Assembly: GCF_019266065.1 (NCBI RefSeq)
Contig: NZ_LPNR01000128.1
Location: 46,448 to 110,447, forward strand
Length of the DNA stretch: 64,000 nt
Direction: 5' to 3'
From: Nocardia sp. MH4
GTDB lineage: Bacteria; Actinomycetota; Actinomycetes; Mycobacteriales; Mycobacteriaceae
A program made the translations under genes and the position numbers. Shown here piece after piece: positions 25,838 through 33,887 of this stretch (its first letter is position 1; each line of letters begins with the position of its first letter). The notes under the pieces were generated by a model. The model saw only the letters and a program-made list of their open reading frames with translations. It was not told the origin of the DNA and did no database searches.

Positions 25838-26229
25838 CGGTCAAGTATCCGCATCGCCACCTCGGTGGCGAGCTGAATTCCAGGGGCCTGTACATGTTTG
25901 GGCGCTTGGGCCATGTCTCCCAAGACGGCGCGAGGGCTGTCTGCGGTGCGGAACCGGGCGGGCCGACCCAAGTCATTCACTGCTGCCAAAAGTAATGCGG
26001 CGATTGTTTCGACCCAGTTGTCAGTGCTGATGGAACCAAGGTTGCATTTCAATACTCGGATCACGGCGTGAAGGCGATATATGTCGTTAGTCGTTAATTC
26101 GAACGATGAATCTGTGTTCACAAGGCTCGATGTGAAGGGGTTGACCTCGGAACGATTGCGTTGTTGTATTGGATGTGATCCGGGATGCGGTTGAATCCAG
26201 GCAAGGAGCGGGTCGAGCCGGGGCGCCAA
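25834..26229 (-). CDS. Hypothetical protein, start uncertain
   Basis: A frame of up to 131 codons. The C-terminal 95 residues look like a real helical protein (FELTTNDIYRLHAVIRVLKCNLG, WVETIAALLLAAVNDLG), while the first 30 are Pro/His-rich and doubtful. The longest form starts at TTG 26229; GTG near 26120 is an alternative. Neither has a clear ribosome site. It overlaps the small membrane protein downstream, which favours a two-gene unit. No known domain seen. Confidence 0.45.
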   Translation of the reverse strand: MAPRLDPLLAWIQPHPGSHPIQQRNRSEVNPFTSSLVNTDSSFELTTNDIYRLHAVIRVLKCNLGSISTDNWVETIAALLLAAVNDLGRPARFRTADSPRAVLGDMAQAPKHVQAPGIQLATEVAMRILDR

Positions 26230-26417
26230 GCATTGGAGTCGTGGGGGACGATCTTGAACACGCTTGTGACCACGACTTGGCTGTCACGGTCGCCACGGCG
26301 CCGATTCTCGCACTCGCACTCAAGCTCTTCGCGGAATTTAGAGTGCTTTGTCACGGTGACGGCAACCAACCATGGTCATGCCGCCTGAAAATCAGATGAG
26401 GTATGGGATAGACGATC

Positions 26418-27464
26418 ATGTACTGTCCATCCATGTCCAAGGCCCAAGACCGCGCGTTCCGCACGATAGCCGCCGCGGCTTGGCGCACGGTGCAGCAGAA
26501 CGGTTCGCTCGCGGCTATTCTCAAGGCGCACGACGAGCGTATGCGGATGTTCACGCCACCACCACTATTCGACCAGTTGCGCCTTCCTCCGATGACTACC
26601 GCGATGAGCACGTACACCAGCGTGCTCCCCACTATTGACCTCGGTCGGCAGTTTTTTGAGCTGAACCACCTGCGCACCGCTGACTTCGACACCTACACAT
26701 CGACCTTGTCGAAGCTGCGTATGGACCTTGCCCCGGTCATGAACACCTCACGCCTGTTTGTGGATTACTTTCCAAGCATCGGGTTGCCCGAGTCCATCGT
26801 CACGCCGGCCGTCAGCGATCTCCTACGCAGCCTGGCCAAGCGGTATCCGAGCAACTGGCCCGAGGACGACGCACTAGATTTCGAGCTTGCCCGCGAGATC
26901 GTCGAGGACGATGGAATCCCGATCGCGTACATCCCTCGAGCAGAGATAGTTGCTGATCTGGCTGAGGCGGATGATCGCGTCGGCCGCGTCGAAATACTGG
27001 TCGCCCGCACCGCGGACATCGTGGACGATTGCCGTGAAGCCCTCGATCGTCGAGTGCATCCCAAGGTAGCCGCCCAGAAGGTGCTGCTCGAACGGGCCAT
27101 CGAAACCCTCGAGCAGGGACACCTCGAGTCGGCGCAAGCGCTCGCCGTCAATATCTGCGACACATTGATCACTGAACACATCAACGAATCGCACGGAAAG
27201 GCCAAGAATCAGTGCGTCGTCAAGAATCTGGCCGAGGCCTTCGCAACGAACACGCTGCGGTACACGTTGGGGGTTGCGCCGGTGGTGAACCTGCTGACTG
27301 AGTGGAGCCCAAAGAGCGGTAAGCCACGCCCGGCGCCGCTGTCCCGTCACGTCAGCGTCCACCGTGCGCATCCCGAGCACTACACGCCAGAGAACGCAGT
27401 TCTCGCGGTGATGGTCGCAACCAGCCTGGCCCTCGCTCTCAATGAGCGAAATTCCTGGGACTGA
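26418..27464 (+). CDS. Hypothetical soluble protein
   Basis: A 348-residue protein that I do not recognise. It is helical, with a Phe/Pro-rich stretch at 45-60, a strongly acidic centre (NWPEDDALDFELAREIVEDDG, ADLAEADDRVGRVEIL) and a helical C-terminal half ending in VLAVMVATSLALALNERN. Long helical sections with ERAIETLEQGHLESAQALA resemble proteins of the HEPN type, but no R-x4-6-H motif is clear. ATG 26418 or 26433 are both possible. It is a lone gene in the junction zone, convergent with the next one. Confidence 0.6.
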   Translation: MYCPSMSKAQDRAFRTIAAAAWRTVQQNGSLAAILKAHDERMRMFTPPPLFDQLRLPPMTTAMSTYTSVLPTIDLGRQFFELNHLRTADFDTYTSTLSKLRMDLAPVMNTSRLFVDYFPSIGLPESIVTPAVSDLLRSLAKRYPSNWPEDDALDFELAREIVEDDGIPIAYIPRAEIVADLAEADDRVGRVEILVARTADIVDDCREALDRRVHPKVAAQKVLLERAIETLEQGHLESAQALAVNICDTLITEHINESHGKAKNQCVVKNLAEAFATNTLRYTLGVAPVVNLLTEWSPKSGKPRPAPLSRHVSVHRAHPEHYTPENAVLAVMVATSLALALNERNSWD

Positions 27465-27544
27465 AGCCTAGATTCCGCGCCCCCGCGGTCTCGACAGCCT
27501 TCTCGATGACGTAACCCGCGCCGACGACCCCCGAGAAGGACCCG

Positions 27545-28384
27545 CTAGCCCCTCCCAAATGCCGCCACGCGAAATTCAATCCACCCGTAGGTCTGGCTGT
27601 TGCCTCCGATTACTCCGTCGGCATTCCCCCGCACGCCCGGCAGTAGTTTATCTCCGCGCACTACCCGGTCTTCTACTTTTATTAGCGGATGCTCATAAAC
27701 AGCGAGATGCGCGCTTCCCGGAACATACGAAAGGGTGGTAGGTTTTGTCGAAAGGATTTTGCATCCATTCCATACTGTGATGGCATTGTCTGCGGAGAGT
27801 GTGACATTCAATACGGGATTGAAGACTGGCTTGGATTCGACCAGCAAGTCCATCCGAGCACCCCTTATGGCCTGGTCAGGGAGCGAACTGGAATTGTCAA
27901 TCAATACCATAACTGAAATTTCAACATCGCCACTGATCGCGACCTCATCCGCGTACATGTTCTTGCTATCCGCCACACGGCAGTGCACATAATTTCGTTC
28001 GTCGCCCATCTGCTTATTGTCAGCAAGGCTATTGAAGACTGCGGTAGGGGAGGGTTCATTTTTGGTGTACATCTCCCGCATCGGCCCCCATCCATAGTTG
28101 TTGTTGCCAACGCCAATACCAGGTGCCGGATTCGCGGTGGATGCGATCGACGTGGTTGGCGAATTTGTCGCAGATCCGATCTTGAAGTCGACTGTGTCGC
28201 GAAAGAGCGCGAGTACGGCAGCAACGGCCCCGACCAGTCCCGCTACCCCGAGAACAACACTGTTCTTCCACCACGGGGTTGGTGGCGTGGCCGGCGAGGG
28301 TGTTGGCGACGACGCTGCGGGTGGAGGTGTCGACGAAGGCGGAGGTGTCGACGAAGAGGGGGGCGGAGTCGTCGGGTTCGACAT
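27545..28384 (-). CDS. Membrane-anchored protein with Pro-rich N-terminus
   Basis: A 279-residue protein starting MSNPTTPPPSS (an in-frame ATG at 28435 would add 17 residues). A Ser/Pro/Thr-rich tail of about 35 residues is followed by one membrane helix (SVVLGVAGLVGAVAAVLALF, about 39-58) and a beta-rich domain of about 200 residues with CRV and NGCK cysteines. The orientation with a short cytoplasmic N-terminus and a large outside domain is likely. Repeated TPPPSS units explain the direct repeats at 28320-28360. No family recognised. Codon use is less GC-rich at the 3' end than in the neighbours. Confidence 0.6.
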   Translation of the reverse strand: MSNPTTPPPSSSTPPPSSTPPPAASSPTPSPATPPTPWWKNSVVLGVAGLVGAVAAVLALFRDTVDFKIGSATNSPTTSIASTANPAPGIGVGNNNYGWGPMREMYTKNEPSPTAVFNSLADNKQMGDERNYVHCRVADSKNMYADEVAISGDVEISVMVLIDNSSSLPDQAIRGARMDLLVESKPVFNPVLNVTLSADNAITVWNGCKILSTKPTTLSYVPGSAHLAVYEHPLIKVEDRVVRGDKLLPGVRGNADGVIGGNSQTYGWIEFRVAAFGRG

Positions 28385-28560
28385 ACGGCCATTCTTGACG
28401 ATTTTTCCGACGCGCATAACCCACTTGAGCGACATCGGCCATCGTTGGCGCCCTTCGCCAGGCCGACACGCTCGGCCTCCCTTCGCGAAGGAAAGATCCG
28501 CAGGGCGTCACCGAATAGCCTGGGCTACAAGCTCACCGGGAACCGGTAGATCGGTGACGG

Positions 28561-29003
28561 TCAAAATTCCCAGTCGTCATCCTCCGCCTCGACACCCTTC
28601 CTGATGTCGTAGCTCGACCCGGACCCAGAGAAGAAGTCGTGGTTCTCGTCGGCGTTGGGCCAGAGGGCGGACAGGATCGCGGGGTTGACCTCGCGGTCGT
28701 CGCGTGGGAACAGGCGTTCGTAGCCGAGGTTCATCAGGGCCTTGTTCGCGTTGTACCGCAGGAACTTCTCGACATCGCTGGTGACCCGATCGGGCCGTAG
28801 AGGTCGCGCGCGTACTCGACTTCGTTCTCGTAGAGCTCGTACACCAGTTCTTGCGCATCGGCTTGCTCGTCGTCGAGCTGGCCGACGCCGAGCTGGCCGA
28901 CGCCGAGCTGGCCGACGCCGAGCTGGAACTTGTATCCGAAGTAGTAGCCGTGGACTGCTTCGTCGCGGACGATGAGGCGGATCATGTCGGCGGTGTTTGG
29001 TGA
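28561..29003 (-). pseudogene. nrdF: Fragment of nrdF (class Ib ribonucleotide reductase small subunit)
   Basis: The minus strand encodes the C-terminal part of Nrd[26 protein letters not shown], then [15 protein letters not shown], then in another frame VTSDVEKFLRYNANKALMNLGY, NPAILSALWPNADENHDFFSGSGSSY and a terminal DDDWEF, the usual R1-binding tail. A single-base shift near 28787 separates the two frames. The N-terminal half with most iron ligands is missing. A 15-base tandem repeat (28881-28925) adds extra GVGQL units. It is non-functional; the working gene must be elsewhere. Confidence 0.85.
28881..28925. repeat. Three copies of a 15-base tandem repeat
   Basis: The unit GCCGACGCCGAGCTG occurs three times in a row without mismatch. 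It lies inside the nrdF fragment and encodes repeated GVGQL on the minus strand, an insertion relative to NrdF. It probably arose by slippage after the gene had lost function. Confidence 0.9.
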
Positions 29004-29159
29004 TCGTCCCCAGTCGTGGCTATTCAGAGTGGGGAACGAGGTAGTCGTCCAAGAGGACTGTCCTTCCGATGAACTCACGATGGGTGTGCTCCGCTGAACC
29101 ATGCCGATGCTATCCATCACACCGGCAGAAGGTCCGTCCCCGGTTGCACAAGCCGCCGG

Positions 29160-30035
29160 TCACCGAGGACCCCTCAGGTGGAGCTGGCCGATGGCAGCGT
29201 AGGCGCTCAGGTCCCACGCCCCGCGATGGCGTGGTGCGGCGGGCGACAGCCTCCGTACTCTGTCGCGGTCGTCGCCCTCGCCGTCCTCGTTCCCATTCCG
29301 GTTGTCGTCGTCGCGGCTGAGGGCTGGTACCCACCGGTGCGGGGCGATCAGACCGGGCGCGAGGAGTTGGTACTCGGCGAGCATGGCCGTGATCTCGTCT
29401 CGTCCGCGTGGGTGGTACGGGATGCCCGCGCGGCGCAGGGTTTCGGCGGCGGCCTGGACGTGCTGGGGGTAGAACTCGTCGGTGACGTGGGTGAACACGA
29501 GCCATGTCCCGACCGGGAACCGGGCGGTCAACGCCGCGAGCACGGCAGGGGCGTCACTAATCCATTCTGCGGTGCCCGACACGCACACCGCCAACGGTGC
29601 CGTCATGTCCATCACGGCGGCGACATCGCCCACGATCGTGTCAGCGTCGGTGATGTCGGTATCGGTGAAGAACCGGGTAGGTGGTTCGTGCAGCAGCGCA
29701 CGCCCATGCGCGGCCACGACGGTGTCGGAGTCGACATACAACGTCTTTGCGCTGCTGTTCGCTCGTTCGGCGATGTCGTGGATATTCGGGAAGTGGGGAA
29801 TGCCGCACCCGAGTTCGACGAACTGAGACACCTCGTGATGGTCGGACAGGTACTCGACCGCGCGTCGGGTGAATCGACGGGATTCGGCGACCGCGGGCCG
29901 GATCGTGCTGCTCGCCAAGGCGTCGGCTAGCACCTTGTCAGGGTCGTAGTGGTCCTTCCCGCCGAGGAACGCGCTGTGCAGGCGTGCGGGGGTCGGCTGG
30001 TCGGGGTCGATCAGGTTTGGTGGACGGGTGGTCAC
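29160..30035 (-). CDS. DUF574-type S-adenosylmethionine methyltransferase
   Basis: A 291-residue actinobacterial methyltransferase-like protein (Methyltransf_19/DUF574). Signatures are PARLHSAFLGGKDHYDPDK near the N-terminus, VSQFVELGCGIPHFPNIHDIA as SAM motif I, TLYVDSDTVVAAHGRALL, and FPVGTWLVFTHVT. The family is large in Streptomyces and Nocardia; substrates are mostly unknown. Its GTG start has AGGAG upstream. The C-terminal 45 residues (DDDNRNGNEDGEGDDRDR) are a charged, disordered addition. It ends the minus-strand gene train that begins at 39220. Confidence 0.88.
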   Translation of the reverse strand: MTTRPPNLIDPDQPTPARLHSAFLGGKDHYDPDKVLADALASSTIRPAVAESRRFTRRAVEYLSDHHEVSQFVELGCGIPHFPNIHDIAERANSSAKTLYVDSDTVVAAHGRALLHEPPTRFFTDTDITDADTIVGDVAAVMDMTAPLAVCVSGTAEWISDAPAVLAALTARFPVGTWLVFTHVTDEFYPQHVQAAAETLRRAGIPYHPRGRDEITAMLAEYQLLAPGLIAPHRWVPALSRDDDNRNGNEDGEGDDRDRVRRLSPAAPRHRGAWDLSAYAAIGQLHLRGPR

Positions 30036-30119
30036 GGTGGGGGCTCCTGCCGCGTTCGGTGCTCGTTCATCTCGGTGTCTGTTGGTGTCGGAGGTGTGGG
30101 GTGGTGGTTGTTGGGCGGG

Positions 30120-30917
30120 TCATGGTGCCGCGCTGATCGCGGTGATCGTGGCTGTGCCGTCGGGCTCGGTCGCGGTGGTGATGATCAAGGCCGCCAACAG
30201 CTCTGGGGTTTTGTTCGGCCATTGCTCACGGATCTGGACCTGCCACCGGCCCGGTGCGGTCGGCACGACGGTGGCGCAGTAGCGGGTTCCGACGGGCACG
30301 GAATCTATGCCGCCCTGAATGTGCTGCGTGGATGGGACTTTCGCGTCGGCGGTGACGTATTCGCGTGCTTTAGTGGCGGATCGTTGGACGTAGTAGGCGT
30401 ATTGGAAGGCGAAGATCACGCTGACCGCGCTGGTGGTGTCGCCGGGGTCGGCGCCCGAAGACAGAGCGGTGCTGCGTTTGTGGGGGCAGTCGGCGATCGC
30501 GTGTGGCGCGGTGGTCGTTGTCGGGACCGCGTGGACCATCCCGGTCAACGGTGCGGGCAAAGGCGTGCTCGCAGCTGTGTTGGATTGTTCGTCGGTGTCG
30601 GGCAGCGACTCGAGCACGACCAACACAACGATGATCACGACCGCGAAGACCGCGCCGAGGGTGGCGATGACTCGTCCGGTGCCGGGCTGGTCGGGGCGTG
30701 CGGGTGCGTAGTTACGTCCGACCTGCCGAAACCCGGGCGGCGCCTTCGGTTCGTCGGGGTCGGCGTCGGTGGGGTCCATCCAGGCCGACCAGTCGCTGGA
30801 GCGGTCGTAGTCGTCGTAGTCGTCGTCCTCGTCGAACCCGTGGTCGGCGTCGCTACTGAGATCGTCAGGTCCGGTCGGAGGGTCGGGTCGGCGCAGATCG
30901 AGTGGGTTGTCGGTCAT
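30120..30917 (-). CDS. Single-pass membrane protein with acidic N-terminus
   Basis: A 265-residue protein. Residues 1-75 are very acidic (DEDDDYDDYDRSSD) and disordered; one membrane helix follows (VIATLGAVFAVVIIVVLVVL, about 82-102); the rest is an extracytoplasmic domain with two cysteine positions (ADCPHK, TRYCA) and an ASTPL/TTTT linker. The outer domain (FAFQYAYYVQRSATKAREYV...) resembles NTF2/VirB8-like folds only in general pattern. It overlaps the type VII-like gene upstream (ATGA), so it may assist secretion or surface display. I do not assign a family. Confidence 0.7.
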   Translation of the reverse strand: MTDNPLDLRRPDPPTGPDDLSSDADHGFDEDDDYDDYDRSSDWSAWMDPTDADPDEPKAPPGFRQVGRNYAPARPDQPGTGRVIATLGAVFAVVIIVVLVVLESLPDTDEQSNTAASTPLPAPLTGMVHAVPTTTTAPHAIADCPHKRSTALSSGADPGDTTSAVSVIFAFQYAYYVQRSATKAREYVTADAKVPSTQHIQGGIDSVPVGTRYCATVVPTAPGRWQVQIREQWPNKTPELLAALIITTATEPDGTATITAISAAP

Positions 30918-32209
30918 GTCCCCACAGCTCCGATGACGGGAACCACCACCGCGACAACGTCACCGGCGATTGCTGATGGTGAGGTCGTGCCGGCTTGTGC
31001 ACGCGGTTTGTGCTCGCCGTCAGTCCCGGCGGCTTGACCCGCAGCAGGCGGCACCACAGCGCCGGTGCTCGAATTCTGGCCAGGCGACACAGCGGGGCCA
31101 GGCGCGGGGGAGGGCTGGGGTTTCTGGTCGCCGTCACTGGTGGGCGCGTCTGGTTTCGGCGTGATCGGCGCGGCACCGGTATTCGATCCTGTACCGGTAC
31201 TGGCACCGTTCGCGCCAGTGGCAGGTTTGTCGGAACCACCGAAGTTGAACAGCGGTGCCCCGCTACCGGTGCCGCCGTTACTGGGCACGTTCGAACCGGT
31301 CCCGGTTCCGTTCGCCGTGGGCGCGGTGCCTGTGCTGTCACCGGTATTGCCGGTGAGTGCGGCGGTGATCGTTTCACCGGCTTCGTCGCCGAGGACGTCG
31401 ATGGCGTGGGTCGCGACCCCGGCGGCTTCGGTGATCAGGGTGGTCAGCACTTCGGCCCCGGAGGTGATCAATTGGGTGCCGAGGGTGGTCGCGGCGTCGA
31501 TGCCGGCGGTGGCGAGGGTTTGCTGCATCGCGATGACCGGATCGGTCGATGTCGAGCTACTGCCGGTGTCGTCGATGCCTGTGTCGGTGTCGTCGTCGCT
31601 GGTCAGGGATGGGTCGCCGGTGGAAGGGCCGCCGCCGGTTCCGAGGCTGGATTTCGGTGTCGTGTAGTCGGTTTCGCGCAGCTTGCTGGTGTAGGTGTCG
31701 TAGTCGGCTTGCGCGTTGTCGACTGCGGAGAGGGAGTTGCTGTACATCTGTCGGGCCAGCTCGATGACGGTGGTGACGCCTTGCTCGTTCGGTGAAGCTT
31801 TCAGAATCCGGCGGGCTCGGGTTTCGAAGTCGTCGAGTTCGGCATCGATCGCCGCGGCGGCGGTGGTGTTGGTGCCGACTGCGGCGTCGATCAGCGTGGC
31901 GAACTCTCCAGTTTGGTCGCTGCCCTCGACCAGGCTGGTGCGGGAGGCGCGGATCGCGGGGATCGCGGAGTTAGCAGCTGTGGAGCTCCAGCTCGATTCG
32001 AGATCGGTTGCCTGCAGGCGGTAGGGCGCCTCGGTCGAGTCGAGTTGGCTGATCGCGTTGTTGAGCAGGCCCAGTGCCTCGGCTGGGTCGCCGGTGCCGT
32101 CCACGCTGGTGCGCAGCTCGCGGATCGGTGCCGACAGGTAGGCGATGATCGCATCGGGATCTGGCGCCACCTGGCTGCTGGTCGAGGTTTTCACACGCCC
32201 GGCCATCAC
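30914..32209 (-). CDS. WXG/ESX-substrate-like helical protein with Gly-rich tail
   Basis: A 431-residue protein in two halves. Residues 1-180 are a helical domain with LESSWSSTAANSAIPAI, LARQMYSNSLSAVDNAQADYDTY and few charged turns, like the helical bundles of WXG100/PE-PPE/EspB-type proteins. The rest is Gly/Thr/Ser/Pro-rich and disordered (TGTAPTANGTG, SPGQNSSTGAVVPP). This build matches ESX-secreted proteins, but no YxxxD/E export signal can be placed with certainty. GTG 32209 or ATG 32206 overlaps the EspC-like stop. The coupling of a small and a large helical protein is the common type VII arrangement. Confidence 0.6.
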   Translation of the reverse strand: MMAGRVKTSTSSQVAPDPDAIIAYLSAPIRELRTSVDGTGDPAEALGLLNNAISQLDSTEAPYRLQATDLESSWSSTAANSAIPAIRASRTSLVEGSDQTGEFATLIDAAVGTNTTAAAAIDAELDDFETRARRILKASPNEQGVTTVIELARQMYSNSLSAVDNAQADYDTYTSKLRETDYTTPKSSLGTGGGPSTGDPSLTSDDDTDTGIDDTGSSSTSTDPVIAMQQTLATAGIDAATTLGTQLITSGAEVLTTLITEAAGVATHAIDVLGDEAGETITAALTGNTGDSTGTAPTANGTGTGSNVPSNGGTGSGAPLFNFGGSDKPATGANGASTGTGSNTGAAPITPKPDAPTSDGDQKPQPSPAPGPAVSPGQNSSTGAVVPPAAGQAAGTDGEHKPRAQAGTTSPSAIAGDVVAVVVPVIGAVGT

Positions 32210-32511
32210 AACTGCCCGATGTTGTCGAGGCCGTCGCCGATGCGCTGATCGAGCCCGCTGATCTGGGCGCGGTAGGTCGCGACGTGGTCGGCTTGATCGG
32301 TCACCGTGTGCGCGCAGCCGCCGAGATGGTTGGCGTGGTTGGTCATCGCGGTGATCAGCAAAGCCCGAAAGTCTTCGCCGATCAGCCCCAACCCGGGCAC
32401 CGCGTCGACCGCTGCGGTGGTGGTGTTCGTGGCGTGGGATACCTCGGCGGCGATGTATGTGCCGGTGGTGGCGAATTGGTGTGCGGTGGCGGGATCGAAG
32501 TCCAGTGTCAT
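32206..32511 (-). CDS. EspC-like type VII secretion target
   Basis: A 101-residue, cysteine-poor helical protein of WXG100 size: MTLDFDPATAHQFATTGTYIAAEVSHATN opens a long helix, GLIGEDF marks the turn, and the second helix holds AMTNHANHLGGCAHTVTDQADHVATYRAQISGLDQRI. The pattern fits the ESX_EspC group (small partner proteins of type VII substrates). ATG 32511 is supported by AGGGGG upstream; the longer reading is Arg/Pro-rich shadow. It overlaps the large helical protein downstream, as partner pairs do. No ESX core gene (EccC and others) is in the window. Confidence 0.65.
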   Translation of the reverse strand: MTLDFDPATAHQFATTGTYIAAEVSHATNTTTAAVDAVPGLGLIGEDFRALLITAMTNHANHLGGCAHTVTDQADHVATYRAQISGLDQRIGDGLDNIGQL

Positions 32512-32573
32512 GTGGTGGCCCCCTGGCAGTGGTACGGGTGTAGGTAGGTAGGACGGGTGACGGTGTGTGAAGG

Positions 32574-33275
32574 TCAGCGTGCGGTCAGCTCGACACGGCG
32601 CGGCCGAGCCTGATGAAGCGGCGGAGCCTGATGAGAGATGAGGGCTGTCGAAGACCGTGCGGGCGGTTCGATCTGGTCGAGCAGGGCCACGATGTCGAGG
32701 TCGGTCGAATCGAGGAGTTTCAGGTGGCGTGCACCCTGGGCGGCGGCGGCGAACGCTTCGACGAGGACCGTGCGTTCGGCCAGCTGTTCGGGTGGGGTGC
32801 CGGGTGCGAACCCGTGTGCGATCACCGCGTTCAACAGCTCTGCGCCGGCCTCGGGGATGTCGTAGGCGAGATCGATCATCGTCATGATTTCCGATTCGAA
32901 CCCCGTCCGGAACTTCCAGAGCCCGGCCAGATCGGAGAGCACTTGCGATCCGTAATAGCAGCGCAGATCCGGCACCGGATTGTGCGCTGCCAGCGCGCGG
33001 GCGTGGCGCCAGCATTGATCGATGCGGGCAGAGAGAAGTCGGCGTGCTTGCTGGTGGAGTCCGTGGTGGATGACGATGTCGCATCCGACTTCCACCCCGA
33101 CCGAGCGCGAACCCCTGGTCACGGTGCGGACGCGGGGATGCACGGTGAGGTAGACCAGGGCGAGGCAGGTGGGGTTGAACGCGAGCCCGACAACGGTGTC
33201 GGGGCCGTGTCGGACCATCGCTGCGGTGGGGGCGCTGATGTTGCTGTAGTGCAACATCGGGCGAGTAGTCGTCAT
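32574..33275 (-). CDS. Hypothetical protein
   Basis: A 233-residue soluble protein, unrecognised. MTTTRPMLHYSNISAPTAAMVRHGPDTVVGLAFNPTCLALVYLTVHPRVR begins with two beta strands, then LHQQARRLLSARIDQCWRHARALAAH and a helical end with AELLNAVIAHGFAPGTPPEQLAERTVLVEAFAAA. No signal peptide. The ATG overlaps the stop of the gene upstream (ATGA), which decides the start over a longer Arg/Pro-rich reading. It is part of the minus-strand train between the EspC-like and cutinase genes. Confidence 0.65.
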   Translation of the reverse strand: MTTTRPMLHYSNISAPTAAMVRHGPDTVVGLAFNPTCLALVYLTVHPRVRTVTRGSRSVGVEVGCDIVIHHGLHQQARRLLSARIDQCWRHARALAAHNPVPDLRCYYGSQVLSDLAGLWKFRTGFESEIMTMIDLAYDIPEAGAELLNAVIAHGFAPGTPPEQLAERTVLVEAFAAAAQGARHLKLLDSTDLDIVALLDQIEPPARSSTALISHQAPPLHQARPRRVELTAR

Positions 33276-33814
33276 GGTTGGCTGCTTCGGGGCACGGCGC
33301 CCAGCTCGATGCGCTGCGGTCGGGGGACCGGCGGCAAACCGTCGCAACGGCGACGAGGCTGGCGACGACCTTTGGCCAGGCCCCGCATCAGCTTGTCGAA
33401 CTGTCGGCCGGATTCGAGGAACGCCGGACCGAGCGGGCACTGGCCCAGGTGCGGCGGCCATTTGTCGAAGAGCACGGTGAACATAGCGATGCGACCGACC
33501 AGTTCCCCGGCGGTGACGAGCTCGGGGGAGTCGTCGTCGATCAGGACCGCTGTGTCGTGTCGGTTCCCGATATGCCAGCTGATCTCGTCATCGATCACCC
33601 GGGCGATGGTGCGACTGAGATCGGTCGCGGCTTTGGGGATCTCGTAGTGCTGCCATTCACTGATGGTCGCCGGGTCCACGTCTGTGAGGTAGATCGTCCA
33701 CATCGTGACGAAGACGTGCGTGGCGTGCTCGAGCGAGGTCGTCGACTTTTGCGCGCCGTTCCACACCGTGAGCAACCGGTTGGTGTCGGGCAACGGTGCG
33801 ATTCTTCTGTTCAT
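33272..33814 (-). CDS. Hypothetical protein
   Basis: A 180-residue soluble protein starting MNRRIAPLPDTNRLL. It is helical, with FVTMWTIYLTDVDPATISEWQHYEIPKAATDLSRTIARVIDDEISW and a basic C-terminus (GRRQPRRRCDG). The size and the helical, acidic-then-basic plan resemble the DUF4254 protein two genes upstream, but I see no clear alignment. It overlaps the next gene. Function unknown. Confidence 0.6.
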   Translation of the reverse strand: MNRRIAPLPDTNRLLTVWNGAQKSTTSLEHATHVFVTMWTIYLTDVDPATISEWQHYEIPKAATDLSRTIARVIDDEISWHIGNRHDTAVLIDDDSPELVTAGELVGRIAMFTVLFDKWPPHLGQCPLGPAFLESGRQFDKLMRGLAKGRRQPRRRCDGLPPVPRPQRIELGAVPRSSQP

Positions 33815-33887
33815 CGGTCTCCGATCGATCGGTGAGGACTGCTGGTTACGGGCAGTGCGCTGCCAGACAGCGGAGGGGTTGGGGGAG

